DNA of 10,000 bases from the NCBI RefSeq assembly GCF_020217025.1, contig NZ_JAIWOF010000162.1:1-10000 (forward strand), given 5' to 3'. The position numbers and the translations under genes are program-made. Shown in pieces: positions 1-6,720 of this stretch (its first letter is position 1; each line of letters begins with the position of its first letter). This stretch comes from Flavobacterium sp. (GTDB lineage: Bacteria; Bacteroidota; Bacteroidia; Flavobacteriales; Flavobacteriaceae). Under the pieces are notes generated by a model. It was not told the origin of the DNA. It saw nothing but the letters and a program-made list of their open reading frames with translations, and searched no databases.

Positions 1-878
1 GTGGTTATAAACTGGCAAGTGCCGTAAGTAATGCTGGTGGTTTAGGCTTAATTGGTGCAGGTTCTATGTATCCTGAAGTTTTAAGAGAACACATTCAAAA
101 ATGCAAAAAAGCAACCGATAAACCTTTCGGAGTAAACGTGCCAATGTTATATCCTAACATTGAAGAAATTATGCAAATTCTCAAAGAAGAAGGCGTTAAA
201 ATCGTTTTTACTTCGGCTGGAAATCCAAAAACTTGGACACCGTTTTTAAAAGAAAATGGCATAACTGTTGTACATGTAGTAAGTAGTTCAAAATTCGCAC
301 TAAAAGCTCAAGAAGCTGGAGTTGATGCTGTTGTAGCTGAAGGTTTTGAAGCCGGCGGACACAATGGAAGAGAGGAAACGACAACGTTAACCTTAATTCC
401 AATGGTGCGCGAACAAATTTCAATTCCATTAATCGCTGCAGGAGGAATCGCAACGGGTAGAGGAATGTTAGCCGCCATGACATTAGGTGCTGATGGTGTT
501 CAAATGGGAAGTCGTTTTGCTGCTTCAACCGAAAGTTCGGCGCATGATGAATTCAAAAGAACAATTGTGGAAACGGGTGAAGGTGATACACAATTAACTT
601 TGAAAGAATTGGCTCCCGTTCGTTTAATCAAAAACAAATTCTATAACGATGTTCAGGAATTATATGCTAAATGTCCATCTAAAGAAGATTTAATTGAATT
701 GTTAGGAAAACGAAGAGCAAAAAGAGGTATGTTTGAAGGTGATTTAGTGGAAGGCGAATTAGAAATTGGTCAGATTGCGGGATTAATTCATGATATTTTG
801 CCTGTTGAAACTATTGTTGATAATATCATTACCGAATTTAACATTGCTAAAAAAGAGGTGACTACCTTTGAATTTTAA
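1..878 (+). CDS. Nitronate monooxygenase / FabK-like FMN flavoprotein (5' end outside window)
   Basis: Flavin enzyme of the COG2070 family. Members oxidise alkyl nitronates such as propionate-3-nitronate, and FabK relatives reduce enoyl-ACP. The open frame runs from base 3 without a start codon. The Met at base 66 is internal, because the 21 codons before it already encode the conserved N-terminal stretch YKLASAVSNAGGLGLIGAG. About 291 residues are present, and roughly 25 are missing compared with family members of about 315. Visible signatures are the EGFEAGGHNG motif, with the presumed active-site His codon at 360-362, and the FMN-phosphate region of the TIM barrel (IPLIAAGGIATGRG, then GADGVQMGSRF). 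The C-terminal EGDLVEGELEIGQIAG is also typical. The fold and the nitronate monooxygenase/FabK group are clear. I cannot separate the two activities from sequence, and nitronate monooxygenase is the conservative name. It ends 12 bp before the next gene. Confidence 0.88.
   Translation, partial: GYKLASAVSNAGGLGLIGAGSMYPEVLREHIQKCKKATDKPFGVNVPMLYPNIEEIMQILKEEGVKIVFTSAGNPKTWTPFLKENGITVVHVVSSSKFALKAQEAGVDAVVAEGFEAGGHNGREETTTLTLIPMVREQISIPLIAAGGIATGRGMLAAMTLGADGVQMGSRFAASTESSAHDEFKRTIVETGEGDTQLTLKELAPVRLIKNKFYNDVQELYAKCPSKEDLIELLGKRRAKRGMFEGDLVEGELEIGQIAGLIHDILPVETIVDNIITEFNIAKKEVTTFEF
863..870 (+). promoter_or_regulatory. Possible -7 box for the small secreted-protein gene
   Basis: TACCTTTG matches the Bacteroidota -7 consensus TAnnTTTG exactly. 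It lies inside the last codons of the flavoprotein gene, 20 bp before the ATG at 891. A TTG at 844-846 could be the -33 element, but the 16-bp spacing is at or just below the usual range. If real, the downstream gene has its own start of transcription with a leader of roughly 15 nt. Chance matches to this 6-base pattern are expected about once per 1.5 kb per strand at this base composition, so one hit alone is weak evidence. Confidence 0.4.
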
Positions 879-890
879 TATAACAACGAA

Positions 891-1319
891 ATGAAGAGTT
901 TAAAATACATAGTATTGTTTTTGTTTTTTGCATCGGTGACTACTTATGCTCAAAAATATAATTTCAAAACTTCTGGATATATGGTTAGCCAGAAAGACAA
1001 AAAAGGAAATTGGAGCGATTGGTCTAAATTGCAAAAATCTGAAATGACGGTACTGTTAGATATGGAAAGTCACAGAATTGTGGTTTATTCAGAAGTACTT
1101 CAATTGTTTTCTATTATGAAATATGGTAATCAAGAAACGATTGGAGACGACGATATGGTTAAATTTAATTGTGTTGATAACAATGGAGTAGAATGCGTTT
1201 TGGCTATTTACACTAGAAAAAAACAAGGAGGCAGAAATCAATTATATATTACCTATGAAGATATGATTATTGCTTACAATATGACGGTTCTTGAAGATAA
1301 GCCCGCAAAAAAGAAATAA
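891..1319 (+). CDS. Small secreted protein of unknown function
   Basis: 142 residues, not assigned to a named family. Residues 1-20 form a classical signal peptide: Lys at 2 and 5, a hydrophobic core IVLFLFFA, then TTYA followed by Gln21. This predicts export by Sec and cleavage by signal peptidase I. There is no lipobox Cys, so it is probably a soluble periplasmic protein. The mature part of about 120 residues is rich in beta-prone, charged segments, including GNWSDWSKL, ESHRIVVYSEV and QLYITYEDMIIAYNM. It has two Cys (NCVDNNGVEC) that could form a disulfide, and a Lys-rich tail (PAKKK). Similar short exported proteins occur in flavobacteria from my general recollection, but no function can be given. 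It lies 12 bp after the flavoprotein gene and ends before a strong terminator, so it may be co-transcribed or use the internal promoter at 863-870. Confidence 0.85.
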   Translation: MKSLKYIVLFLFFASVTTYAQKYNFKTSGYMVSQKDKKGNWSDWSKLQKSEMTVLLDMESHRIVVYSEVLQLFSIMKYGNQETIGDDDMVKFNCVDNNGVECVLAIYTRKKQGGRNQLYITYEDMIIAYNMTVLEDKPAKKK

Positions 1320-1334
1320 TTCTAAACTATATTT

Positions 1335-1373
1335 AAAATGACTTTTTATTGAATACAATAGAAAGTCATTTTT
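1335..1373 (+). terminator. Strong hairpin terminator after the small secreted-protein gene
   Basis: A 17-bp stem pairs 1335-1351 with 1356-1372 around a 4-nt loop (AATA). All pairs are Watson-Crick except one T-G wobble. The stem ends in a T run (1369-1373). It starts 16 bp after the stop codon at 1319. The A-rich left foot gives a short T run on the other strand as well, but no minus-strand gene approaches from the right, so plus-strand use is the natural reading. Confidence 0.8.
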
Positions 1374-1406
1374 GTATTTATTAACATTCCATTTACATCA
1401 AAAACG

Positions 1407-1414
1407 TACTTTTG
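1407..1414 (+). promoter_or_regulatory. Predicted -7 promoter element of pafA
   Basis: TACTTTTG fits TAnnTTTG exactly and ends 17 bp before the pafA ATG, implying a leader of about 13 nt. No TTG or TTTG stands at the right distance for a -33 element. TTAA at 1381-1384 is the closest candidate, 22 bp upstream, and is weak. The position just after a terminator and just before a start codon supports a real promoter. Confidence 0.6.
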
Positions 1415-1431
1415 TATAAAATAGTTTTAAA

Positions 1432-3045
1432 ATGAAAAAAGCCTTAGCCGTATCAGTATTACTTGTTTCTTCGCTACTTTCAGCACAAGATAAACCTAAA
1501 TTAGTAGTAGGAATTGTAGTAGACCAAATGAAAATGGAATACTTATATCGTTTTTCAAACGACTTTTCCGAAAATGGTTTCAAGCGATTAATGAAAGAAG
1601 GCTACACTTTCAATAATACCCATTACAATTACATGCCAACTTATACCGCACCTGGACATGCTTCCATTTATACAGGAACTACACCTGCAGTTCACGGAAT
1701 TGTCGGAAACGAATGGTTCAATAAAGCTACAGGAAAAGATATGTATTGTACAGATGACGCAACGGTTTCAACAATTGGAGACGATTCAGACAAAGAAGGA
1801 AAAATGTCGCCAAGAAACTTGCAAAGTTCAACCATGACTGATGAATTAAAGTTATCAACCAATTTTAAAGGAAAAGTTATCGGAATCAGTATTAAAGATA
1901 GAGGTGCTATTTTGCCTGCTGGACATTTTGCGGATTGGGCTTTTTGGTACAGCAAAACAGGAGCGTTTATTTCGAGTACGTATTACGGAGAAAAACTTCC
2001 AGATTGGGCAACGCAATTCAATGCGGAGAAAAATTATTTGAAATATGTAACCAAAGGTTGGGATTTATTAAAACCAAAAGAAACGTATAACGAAAGCTTA
2101 ACCGATAACAATCCATATGAAGGAAAATTGTATAAAAAAGCACCATTTATGCCTTACAATTTACAAGACATGTATGATGCCAACGATGCCGGAATTCTTC
2201 GTTCAACACCTTTTGGAAATAATTTATTAGCTGATTTTGCTAAAAAAGCCATCGAAAGCGAAAACTTAGGAAAAGACAACATTACCGATTTCTTGGCAGT
2301 AAGTTTCTCATCTACGGATTATATCGGTCACGTTTTAGGACCGCGTTCAATTGAATTACAAGACACTTATTTGCGTTTAGACGAAACCATTGCCGATTTC
2401 TTAACTTACCTAGACAAAACGGTTGGGAAAGGAAATTACTTGGTTTTCTTAACAGCAGATCACGCTGGGGCTGAGAATGTAACGTATTTGAAAGACAATA
2501 AATACAAAGTAGATAACATCAATTACAAAAACATCCAGAAAGACTTAAAAGAGTTTTCAGAAACTACTTTTGGAGAAAACTTAGTATTGGATTACTCGAA
2601 TTACAATGTGTTTTTTGATAAAGCGAAAGTAAAAGCAAAAGGTTTGAACTTGCAAGAAGTAAAACAAACCTTTAAAGATTATTTACAAAAACAAGACTTC
2701 ATCAAACGAGTTTATACCGAAGAAGAAATTACCAACGGAAATCCAAGCGATTATTATTTAGACTTTATCACAAAAGGGTACGACCCAACACAAAACGGAG
2801 AACTCATCATGATTTTCAAACCAGGTTATGTAGAATATTCTTCAACCGGAACAACACATGGTTCGCCTTATTCTTATGATACGCATGTTCCCTTAATTTT
2901 CTTTGGTTGGAACATTAAAAGTGGACAAACCCACGATAGAAAAGAAATCACGCAAATTGCTCCAACAGTTACCCAAATGTTAAAAATTACCATGCCGAAT
3001 AGTTCTAATGGGAAGGTGTTGTTAGAGGTTTTAAACTCGAAATAA
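1432..3045 (+). CDS. pafA: Alkaline phosphatase PafA (periplasmic phosphomonoesterase)
   Basis: 537 residues, alkaline phosphatase superfamily, close in length to the characterised flavobacterial PafA (about 546). It hydrolyses phosphate monoesters outside the inner membrane, freeing phosphate. Residues 1-18 are a signal peptide (LLSA, cleaved before Gln19). The metal and active-site residues are recognisable in order: Asp31 in VVDQM; the nucleophile Thr72 in TAPGHASIYTG; Asn93; Lys155 and Arg157 in SIKDRGA; Asp296 and His300 in STDYIGH; Asp343-His344 in TADHAG; and His476 in THGSPYSYDTHVP. Thr rather than Ser as nucleophile plus the Lys/Arg pair separates PafA from PhoA and from nucleotide pyrophosphatase/phosphodiesterases. 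In other flavobacteria PafA is reported to be insensitive to phosphate product. I see no obvious phosphate-response operator here, but one could be missed. It is a single-gene unit between two terminators. Confidence 0.93.
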   Translation: MKKALAVSVLLVSSLLSAQDKPKLVVGIVVDQMKMEYLYRFSNDFSENGFKRLMKEGYTFNNTHYNYMPTYTAPGHASIYTGTTPAVHGIVGNEWFNKATGKDMYCTDDATVSTIGDDSDKEGKMSPRNLQSSTMTDELKLSTNFKGKVIGISIKDRGAILPAGHFADWAFWYSKTGAFISSTYYGEKLPDWATQFNAEKNYLKYVTKGWDLLKPKETYNESLTDNNPYEGKLYKKAPFMPYNLQDMYDANDAGILRSTPFGNNLLADFAKKAIESENLGKDNITDFLAVSFSSTDYIGHVLGPRSIELQDTYLRLDETIADFLTYLDKTVGKGNYLVFLTADHAGAENVTYLKDNKYKVDNINYKNIQKDLKEFSETTFGENLVLDYSNYNVFFDKAKVKAKGLNLQEVKQTFKDYLQKQDFIKRVYTEEEITNGNPSDYYLDFITKGYDPTQNGELIMIFKPGYVEYSSTGTTHGSPYSYDTHVPLIFFGWNIKSGQTHDRKEITQIAPTVTQMLKITMPNSSNGKVLLEVLNSK

Positions 3046-3049
3046 ATCA

Positions 3050-3082
3050 AAAAGCCCGAATTAATTACTAATTCGGGCTTTT
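3050..3082. terminator. Bidirectional terminator between convergent pafA and lysA
   Basis: A perfect 14-bp stem pairs 3050-3063 with 3069-3082 around the loop ATTAC, with core AAAAGCCCGAATTA. T-rich 3' feet are present on both strands (TTTTCTTT on plus; TTTTTGA on minus). It begins 4 bp after the pafA stop and lies 18 bp past the lysA stop on the minus strand, so it serves both converging genes. Confidence 0.9.
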
Positions 3083-3100
3083 CTTTGCTTAACAAAAAAA

Positions 3101-4306
3101 CTAAATTTCAATCATTACCTGATTTTTCAAAATATCATCAAACGTTTCGCGCTCTCGTATTAAATGACCTTTTCCGTCTTTCCATAACACTTCCGCTGGT
3201 TTTAGTCGTGAGTTGTAGTTAGATGCCATTGAAAAGCAATAAGCGCCTGCGTTTCGGAAACACAAAATATCACCTTCGTGAATTTCTGTTATTCTTCGGT
3301 TGCTTGCAAAAGTGTCAGTTTCGCAGATATAACCTACTACCGAATAATAGCGTTCTTTTCCTTTTGGATTGGAAATATTTTCAATATGATGTTGTGCTCC
3401 ATATAACATCGGACGAATCAAATGATTGAATCCTGAATCAATTCCAGCAAAAACGGTTGAGGTGGTTTGTTTTACCACATTTACTTTTGCTAAGAAATAA
3501 CCTGCTTCGCTAACCAAGAATTTTCCGGGTTCAAAAGCTAGTGTTAATGGACGACCATATTCTTTCTCGAAAGCTAAAAAACGTTTCGTTAATTTTCTTC
3601 CAAATTCTTCTACATTGGTTTCAATATCTCCTTTTTTGTATGGTACCTTAAATCCGCTTCCAAAATCAATAAAATCTAATTCCGGGAAATTTTTTGCGGT
3701 TTCAAATAAGATTTCAGCAGCATATAAAAACACTTCTACATCTAAAATATCAGAACCCGTATGCATATGAATTCCATTGATGTGCATTTTCGTATTCTCA
3801 ATAATTCTTAAAATATGAGGTAATTGATGAATAGAAATCCCAAATTTACTATCAATATGTCCTACCGAAATATTCGCATTTCCACCCGCCATCACATGTG
3901 GATTAATTCGAATACAAACGGGAACATTCGGATGTTTCGTGCCAAATTGTTCTAATATCGATAAATTATCAATGTTGATTTGAACGCCAAGTTGTGCTAC
4001 TTCTTCAATTTCTTCCATAGAAACTCCATTTGGAGTGTAAATAATGTCTTTTGGGTCAACACCAGCATGTAATCCCAATTGCACTTCTTGTAAAGAAACG
4101 GTATCTAATCCAGAACCTAAACTTTTTAAGTATTTCAAAACAGATACATTCGATAAAGCTTTAACGGCATAGTGTACCTTAAAACGTTCTACTTTGCTAA
4201 ATGCATTTTGTAATCGGTTGTATTGAAAGGCAATTTTTTCCGCATCATAAACGTATAACGGACTTCCAAATTCTGTTGCTAATTGTTGTAATACTTCTGG
4301 TTTCAT
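3101..4306 (-). CDS. lysA: Diaminopimelate decarboxylase
   Basis: Decarboxylates meso-diaminopimelate to L-lysine, the last step of lysine synthesis. It is a PLP enzyme of fold type III (alanine-racemase-like barrel plus beta domain). With the ATG at 4306 it has 401 residues. Visible sites: PLP-binding Lys49 in HYAVKAL; HMHTGSD (180-186); the glycine-rich phosphate loop DFGSGF (214-219); EPGK (259-262, where many homologues have EPGR); catalytic Cys328 in CETDTF; and AGAYCFSMASNYNSR (353-367) near the C-terminus. The frame stays open to a TTG at 4354, adding 16 residues, but that TTG coincides with a likely -33 box and the -7 box lies inside the extension. The protein starting MKPEVLQQLA also begins where homologues do. 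It is a single-gene unit that shares a terminator with pafA; no other lysine gene is nearby. Confidence 0.94.
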   Translation of the reverse strand: MKPEVLQQLATEFGSPLYVYDAEKIAFQYNRLQNAFSKVERFKVHYAVKALSNVSVLKYLKSLGSGLDTVSLQEVQLGLHAGVDPKDIIYTPNGVSMEEIEEVAQLGVQINIDNLSILEQFGTKHPNVPVCIRINPHVMAGGNANISVGHIDSKFGISIHQLPHILRIIENTKMHINGIHMHTGSDILDVEVFLYAAEILFETAKNFPELDFIDFGSGFKVPYKKGDIETNVEEFGRKLTKRFLAFEKEYGRPLTLAFEPGKFLVSEAGYFLAKVNVVKQTTSTVFAGIDSGFNHLIRPMLYGAQHHIENISNPKGKERYYSVVGYICETDTFASNRRITEIHEGDILCFRNAGAYCFSMASNYNSRLKPAEVLWKDGKGHLIRERETFDDILKNQVMIEI

Positions 4307-4324
4307 TTTTGATTTAATTTGATG

Positions 4325-4354
4325 CAAAACTAAATCAATTTTTAAAAGATGCAA
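4325..4354 (-). promoter_or_regulatory. Predicted lysA promoter (-33 TTG, -7 TAGTTTTG)
   Basis: On the minus strand TAGTTTTG (4332 to 4325) matches TAnnTTTG exactly. TTG at 4354-4352 stands 19 bp upstream, inside the 17-23 bp spacing described for Bacteroidota promoters. The start ATG at 4306 is 18 bp past the -7 box, giving a leader of about 13-15 nt. This is the only promoter in the window with both elements at good spacing, and it decides the lysA start. Confidence 0.7.
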
Positions 4355-4385
4355 TTTTTAAAACAATTATTAACAATATATAACA

Positions 4386-4407
4386 AAATGTTTTATTTGT
4401 AACATTT
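4386..4407. repeat. 22-bp inverted repeat in the lysA-sucC divergent intergenic region
   Basis: AAATGTT (4386-4392) and AACATTT (4401-4407) are perfect inverted copies separated by 8 bp. An overlapping direct repeat, ATTTGTAA, occurs at 4395-4402 and 4404-4411. The pair lies about 32 bp upstream of the lysA -33 box and about 90 bp upstream of the sucC -7 box. The symmetry and spacing could suit a dimeric repressor or activator. The region is very A/T-rich, so chance is a serious alternative. Confidence 0.35.
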
Positions 4408-4499
4408 GTAATTTTTTAGAGTTGCAGTTTTAATACGAATATGTATATCAAATTCCCAAATTAAACGAAAAAAAGTTAGTCCATTAAAAATTACTTTGC

Positions 4500-4507
4500 T
4501 ATTTTTG
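4500..4507 (+). promoter_or_regulatory. Predicted -7 promoter element of sucC
   Basis: TATTTTTG matches TAnnTTTG exactly, 36 bp before the sucC ATG at 4544, implying a leader of about 32 nt. The -33 side is weak: TTAG at 4476-4479 is 20 bp upstream, and there is no TTG. The element lies inside the upstream frame extension that starts at a TTG at 4496, which argues that the extension is not translated. Confidence 0.55.
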
Positions 4508-4543
4508 TGGCACTTTTTTAAACAAGATAAACGCATAACAATT

Positions 4544-5737
4544 ATGAACATACACGAATATCAGGGTAAAGAAATCCTAGCTAGTTATGGAGTACGTGTT
4601 CAACGTGGTATTGTTGCAAACAATCCAGTTGAGGCGGTAGCTGCAGCAAAACAATTAACTGCTGAAACAGGTACAAGTTGGTACGTAGTAAAAGCACAAA
4701 TCCATGCTGGAGGTAGAGGAAAAGGTGGAGGAGTTAAGTTAGCTAAAAACTTAGACCAAGTAACTGAAATTTCTGAGCAAATCATCGGAATGCAGTTAAT
4801 TACACCACAAACTCCACCAGAAGGAAAAACAGTTCACAAAGTTTTAATTGCTGAAGATGTTTATTATCCTGGTGAAAGCGAAACTTCTGAATTCTATGTT
4901 TCTGTTTTATTAAACAGAGCTACAGGACGTAATATGATTATGTATTCTACTGAAGGTGGAATGGATATCGAAGAAGTTGCTGAGCACACACCACACTTAA
5001 TTTTCACAGAAGAAATTGATCCTGCTTACGGATTACAAGGTTTCCAAGCTAGAAAAATTGCTTTCAATTTAGGTTTGTCTGGTGAGGCTTTCAAAGAAAT
5101 GGTGAAATTTATCGATGCTTTATACAAAGCGTATATCGGTTCTGATTCTTCAATGTTTGAAATCAACCCAGTATTAAAAACATCGGATAACAAAATCTTA
5201 GCAGTTGATGCTAAAGTAAATATCGACGATAACGCTTTATTCAGACAAGCAAAATATGCTGAAATGAGAGACGTTAGAGAAGAAAACCCAATCGAAGTAG
5301 AAGCTAAAGAAGTAGGATTAAACTACGTTGACTTAGATGGAACTGTAGGTTGTATGGTAAACGGAGCTGGTTTAGCAATGGCTACTATGGACTTAATTAA
5401 GTATGCAGGTTTTGAACCAGCTAACTTCTTAGATGTAGGTGGAACGGCTGATGCGAAACGTGTGGAAACTGCTTTCCGTATCATCTTAAAAGATCCTAAC
5501 GTAAAAGCTATTTTAATTAACATTTTTGGTGGAATCGTTCGTTGTGACCGTGTTGCTCAAGGTGTTGTTGATGCTTACAAAAACATGGGTGACGCTATTA
5601 AAGTGCCAATCATCGTTCGTTTACAAGGAACAAATGCAGAAATTGCTAAAGAATTAATCGATAATTCTGGTATGCCAATTTTATCTGCAGTACAATTCCA
5701 AGAAGCAGCTGACCAAGTAAAAGCAGCTTTATCTTAA
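4544..5737 (+). CDS. sucC: Succinyl-CoA synthetase (ADP-forming) beta subunit
   Basis: Beta subunit of succinate-CoA ligase, which makes ATP or GTP from succinyl-CoA in the TCA cycle together with the alpha subunit SucD, in the cytoplasm. With the ATG at 4544 it has 397 residues (E. coli SucC has 388) and starts [17 protein letters not shown], the usual N-terminus. The N-terminal ATP-grasp domain has the glycine-rich nucleotide loop [10 protein letters not shown] (54-63) and EINPVL (206-211), which carries a metal/nucleotide ligand. The C-terminal ligase domain has [24 protein letters not shown] and [10 protein letters not shown] (326-335), which contacts the alpha subunit active site. The longer frame from a TTG at 4496 adds 16 hydrophobic or basic residues not seen in the family and contains the likely promoter. 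sucD is not adjacent, and a terminator follows directly, so alpha must be encoded elsewhere. Confidence 0.97.
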   Translation: MNIHEYQGKEILASYGVRVQRGIVANNPVEAVAAAKQLTAETGTSWYVVKAQIHAGGRGKGGGVKLAKNLDQVTEISEQIIGMQLITPQTPPEGKTVHKVLIAEDVYYPGESETSEFYVSVLLNRATGRNMIMYSTEGGMDIEEVAEHTPHLIFTEEIDPAYGLQGFQARKIAFNLGLSGEAFKEMVKFIDALYKAYIGSDSSMFEINPVLKTSDNKILAVDAKVNIDDNALFRQAKYAEMRDVREENPIEVEAKEVGLNYVDLDGTVGCMVNGAGLAMATMDLIKYAGFEPANFLDVGGTADAKRVETAFRIILKDPNVKAILINIFGGIVRCDRVAQGVVDAYKNMGDAIKVPIIVRLQGTNAEIAKELIDNSGMPILSAVQFQEAADQVKAALS

Positions 5738-5762
5738 TCGAATTTAAAATTCAATCATAAAG

Positions 5763-5791
5763 AAACTCTCAGATTTATCTGGGAGTTTTTT
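5763..5791 (+). terminator. Hairpin terminator after sucC
   Basis: AAACTCTCAG (5763-5772) pairs with CTGGGAGTTT (5779-5788) over 10 bp with one wobble. One more A-T pair closes a TTTA loop. A six-T run follows (5786-5791). It starts 26 bp after the sucC stop and separates sucC from nadC. Confidence 0.85.
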
Positions 5792-5833
5792 GTTTTTAAA
5801 CGCTCAATATTTTTTAAACTTCAAAGGATTTCT

Positions 5834-5841
5834 TACATTAG
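5834..5841 (+). promoter_or_regulatory. Weak -7 promoter element of nadC
   Basis: TACATTAG differs from TAnnTTTG at one position and ends 18 bp before the nadC ATG, the same distance as in lysA and pafA. No TTG lies at -33, only a T run near 5811. Because a terminator closes sucC, a promoter must exist between 5792 and 5859, and this is the best candidate. Confidence 0.4.
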
Positions 5842-5859
5842 CAATTCAATTTACAAAAC

Positions 5860-6717
5860 ATGATTTCAGAAGCGCAATTTCAAAAAGAATTAGAATTAAT
5901 CATTAGCAATGCCATTCGTGAAGATGTTGGAGATGGCGACCATAGTTCGTTAGCTTGTATTCCAGCTTCAGCACAAGGAAAAGCGAAGTTATTAGTTAAA
6001 GATGAAGGGATTATCGCAGGAGTAGAATTCGCTAAAATGATTTTTCATTATGTGGATAAAGATATGAAAGTGGAAACTTTCATCAATGATGGAGAAAGAG
6101 TGAAGCATGGCGACATTGTTTTTCATGTTTCAGGAAGTTCACAATCGATTTTAAAAGCCGAACGTTTAGTGTTAAATTCGATGCAACGTATGAGTGCAAT
6201 TGCGACCAAAACCAAAATGTTTGTTGATTTACTGGAAGGAACAAAAACTAAAATTTTAGATACTCGTAAAACCACTCCTGGAATCCGTGCCATCGAAAAA
6301 TGGGCGGTGAAAATTGGTGGTGGTGAAAATCACCGTTTCGCTTTGTACGATATGATTATGTTGAAAGACAATCACAACGATTTTGCTGGAGGAATTCCGC
6401 AAGCGATTGCAAAGACAAAGCAATATTTAATCGATAATAACAAAGATTTAAAAATCATTGTAGAAGCCAGAAATTTAGACGAAGTCCAACAAATTTTAGA
6501 TGCTGGCGGCGTTTATCGAATTTTATTAGACAATTTCGATTACGAAACTACTAAGAAAGCAGTAGCCATGATTGGAAATCAATCTTTGACAGAATCTTCA
6601 GGAAATATTAATGAAAAAACCATTCGTAATTACGCAGAATGTGGAGTGAATTATATTTCTTCTGGTGCTTTAACGCATTCAGTTTATAATATGGATTTAA
6701 GCCTAAAAGCAATATAA
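5860..6717 (+). CDS. nadC: Nicotinate-nucleotide pyrophosphorylase (quinolinate phosphoribosyltransferase)
   Basis: Converts quinolinate and PRPP to nicotinate mononucleotide, CO2 and pyrophosphate, the step by which de novo synthesis enters the NAD pathway. 285 residues, the normal family length. The N-terminal domain has REDVGDGDHSS (20-30). The alpha/beta barrel has the family motifs ERLVLN (101-106), ILDTRKTTPGIRAIEKWAV (132-150), GGGENHRFALYDMIMLKDNH (153-172), VEARN and ILLDNF. The C-terminal motif is GVNYISSGALTHS. The Arg, His and Lys residues that bind substrate phosphates and carboxylates in the family (Arg102, Arg136, His158-Arg159, Lys169) are present. It is the first gene of an apparent operon with the membrane-protein gene 3 bp downstream. 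The de novo partners nadA and nadB are not in the window. Confidence 0.96.
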   Translation: MISEAQFQKELELIISNAIREDVGDGDHSSLACIPASAQGKAKLLVKDEGIIAGVEFAKMIFHYVDKDMKVETFINDGERVKHGDIVFHVSGSSQSILKAERLVLNSMQRMSAIATKTKMFVDLLEGTKTKILDTRKTTPGIRAIEKWAVKIGGGENHRFALYDMIMLKDNHNDFAGGIPQAIAKTKQYLIDNNKDLKIIVEARNLDEVQQILDAGGVYRILLDNFDYETTKKAVAMIGNQSLTESSGNINEKTIRNYAECGVNYISSGALTHSVYNMDLSLKAI

Positions 6718-6720
6718 TGT

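Noticed and set aside
208..528. 106-codon open frame on the minus strand inside the flavoprotein gene
   Set aside because: It is antisense to a well-conserved coding region, its translation is low-complexity and Leu/Gln-rich, and it has no promoter or family resemblance; a shadow frame.
1..878. Naming the first gene fabK (enoyl-ACP reductase II)
   Set aside because: The shared fold and GGH motif do not distinguish FabK from nitronate monooxygenase, and no fatty-acid synthesis genes lie in the window, so the symbol was not assigned.
1432..3045. Nucleotide pyrophosphatase/phosphodiesterase or PhoA identity for the phosphatase
   Set aside because: The Thr nucleophile rules against PhoA (Ser), and the Lys/Arg pair in SIKDRGA fits PafA-type monoesterases, not NPP enzymes.
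3223..3429. 68-codon plus-strand open frame opposite lysA
   Set aside because: It overlaps the LysA C-terminal catalytic motifs on the other strand, with no supporting promoter or homology.
4386..4407. Reading the intergenic inverted repeat as a terminator or small RNA hairpin
   Set aside because: The stem is only 7 A/T-rich bp with an 8-nt loop, and no gene ends nearby on either strand, so an operator or chance is more likely.
4307..4543. Possible riboswitch (lysine-type) upstream of lysA
   Set aside because: The predicted lysA leader is only about 15 nt, and no long structured element or GC-rich helices are visible; a lysine riboswitch needs roughly 170 nt.
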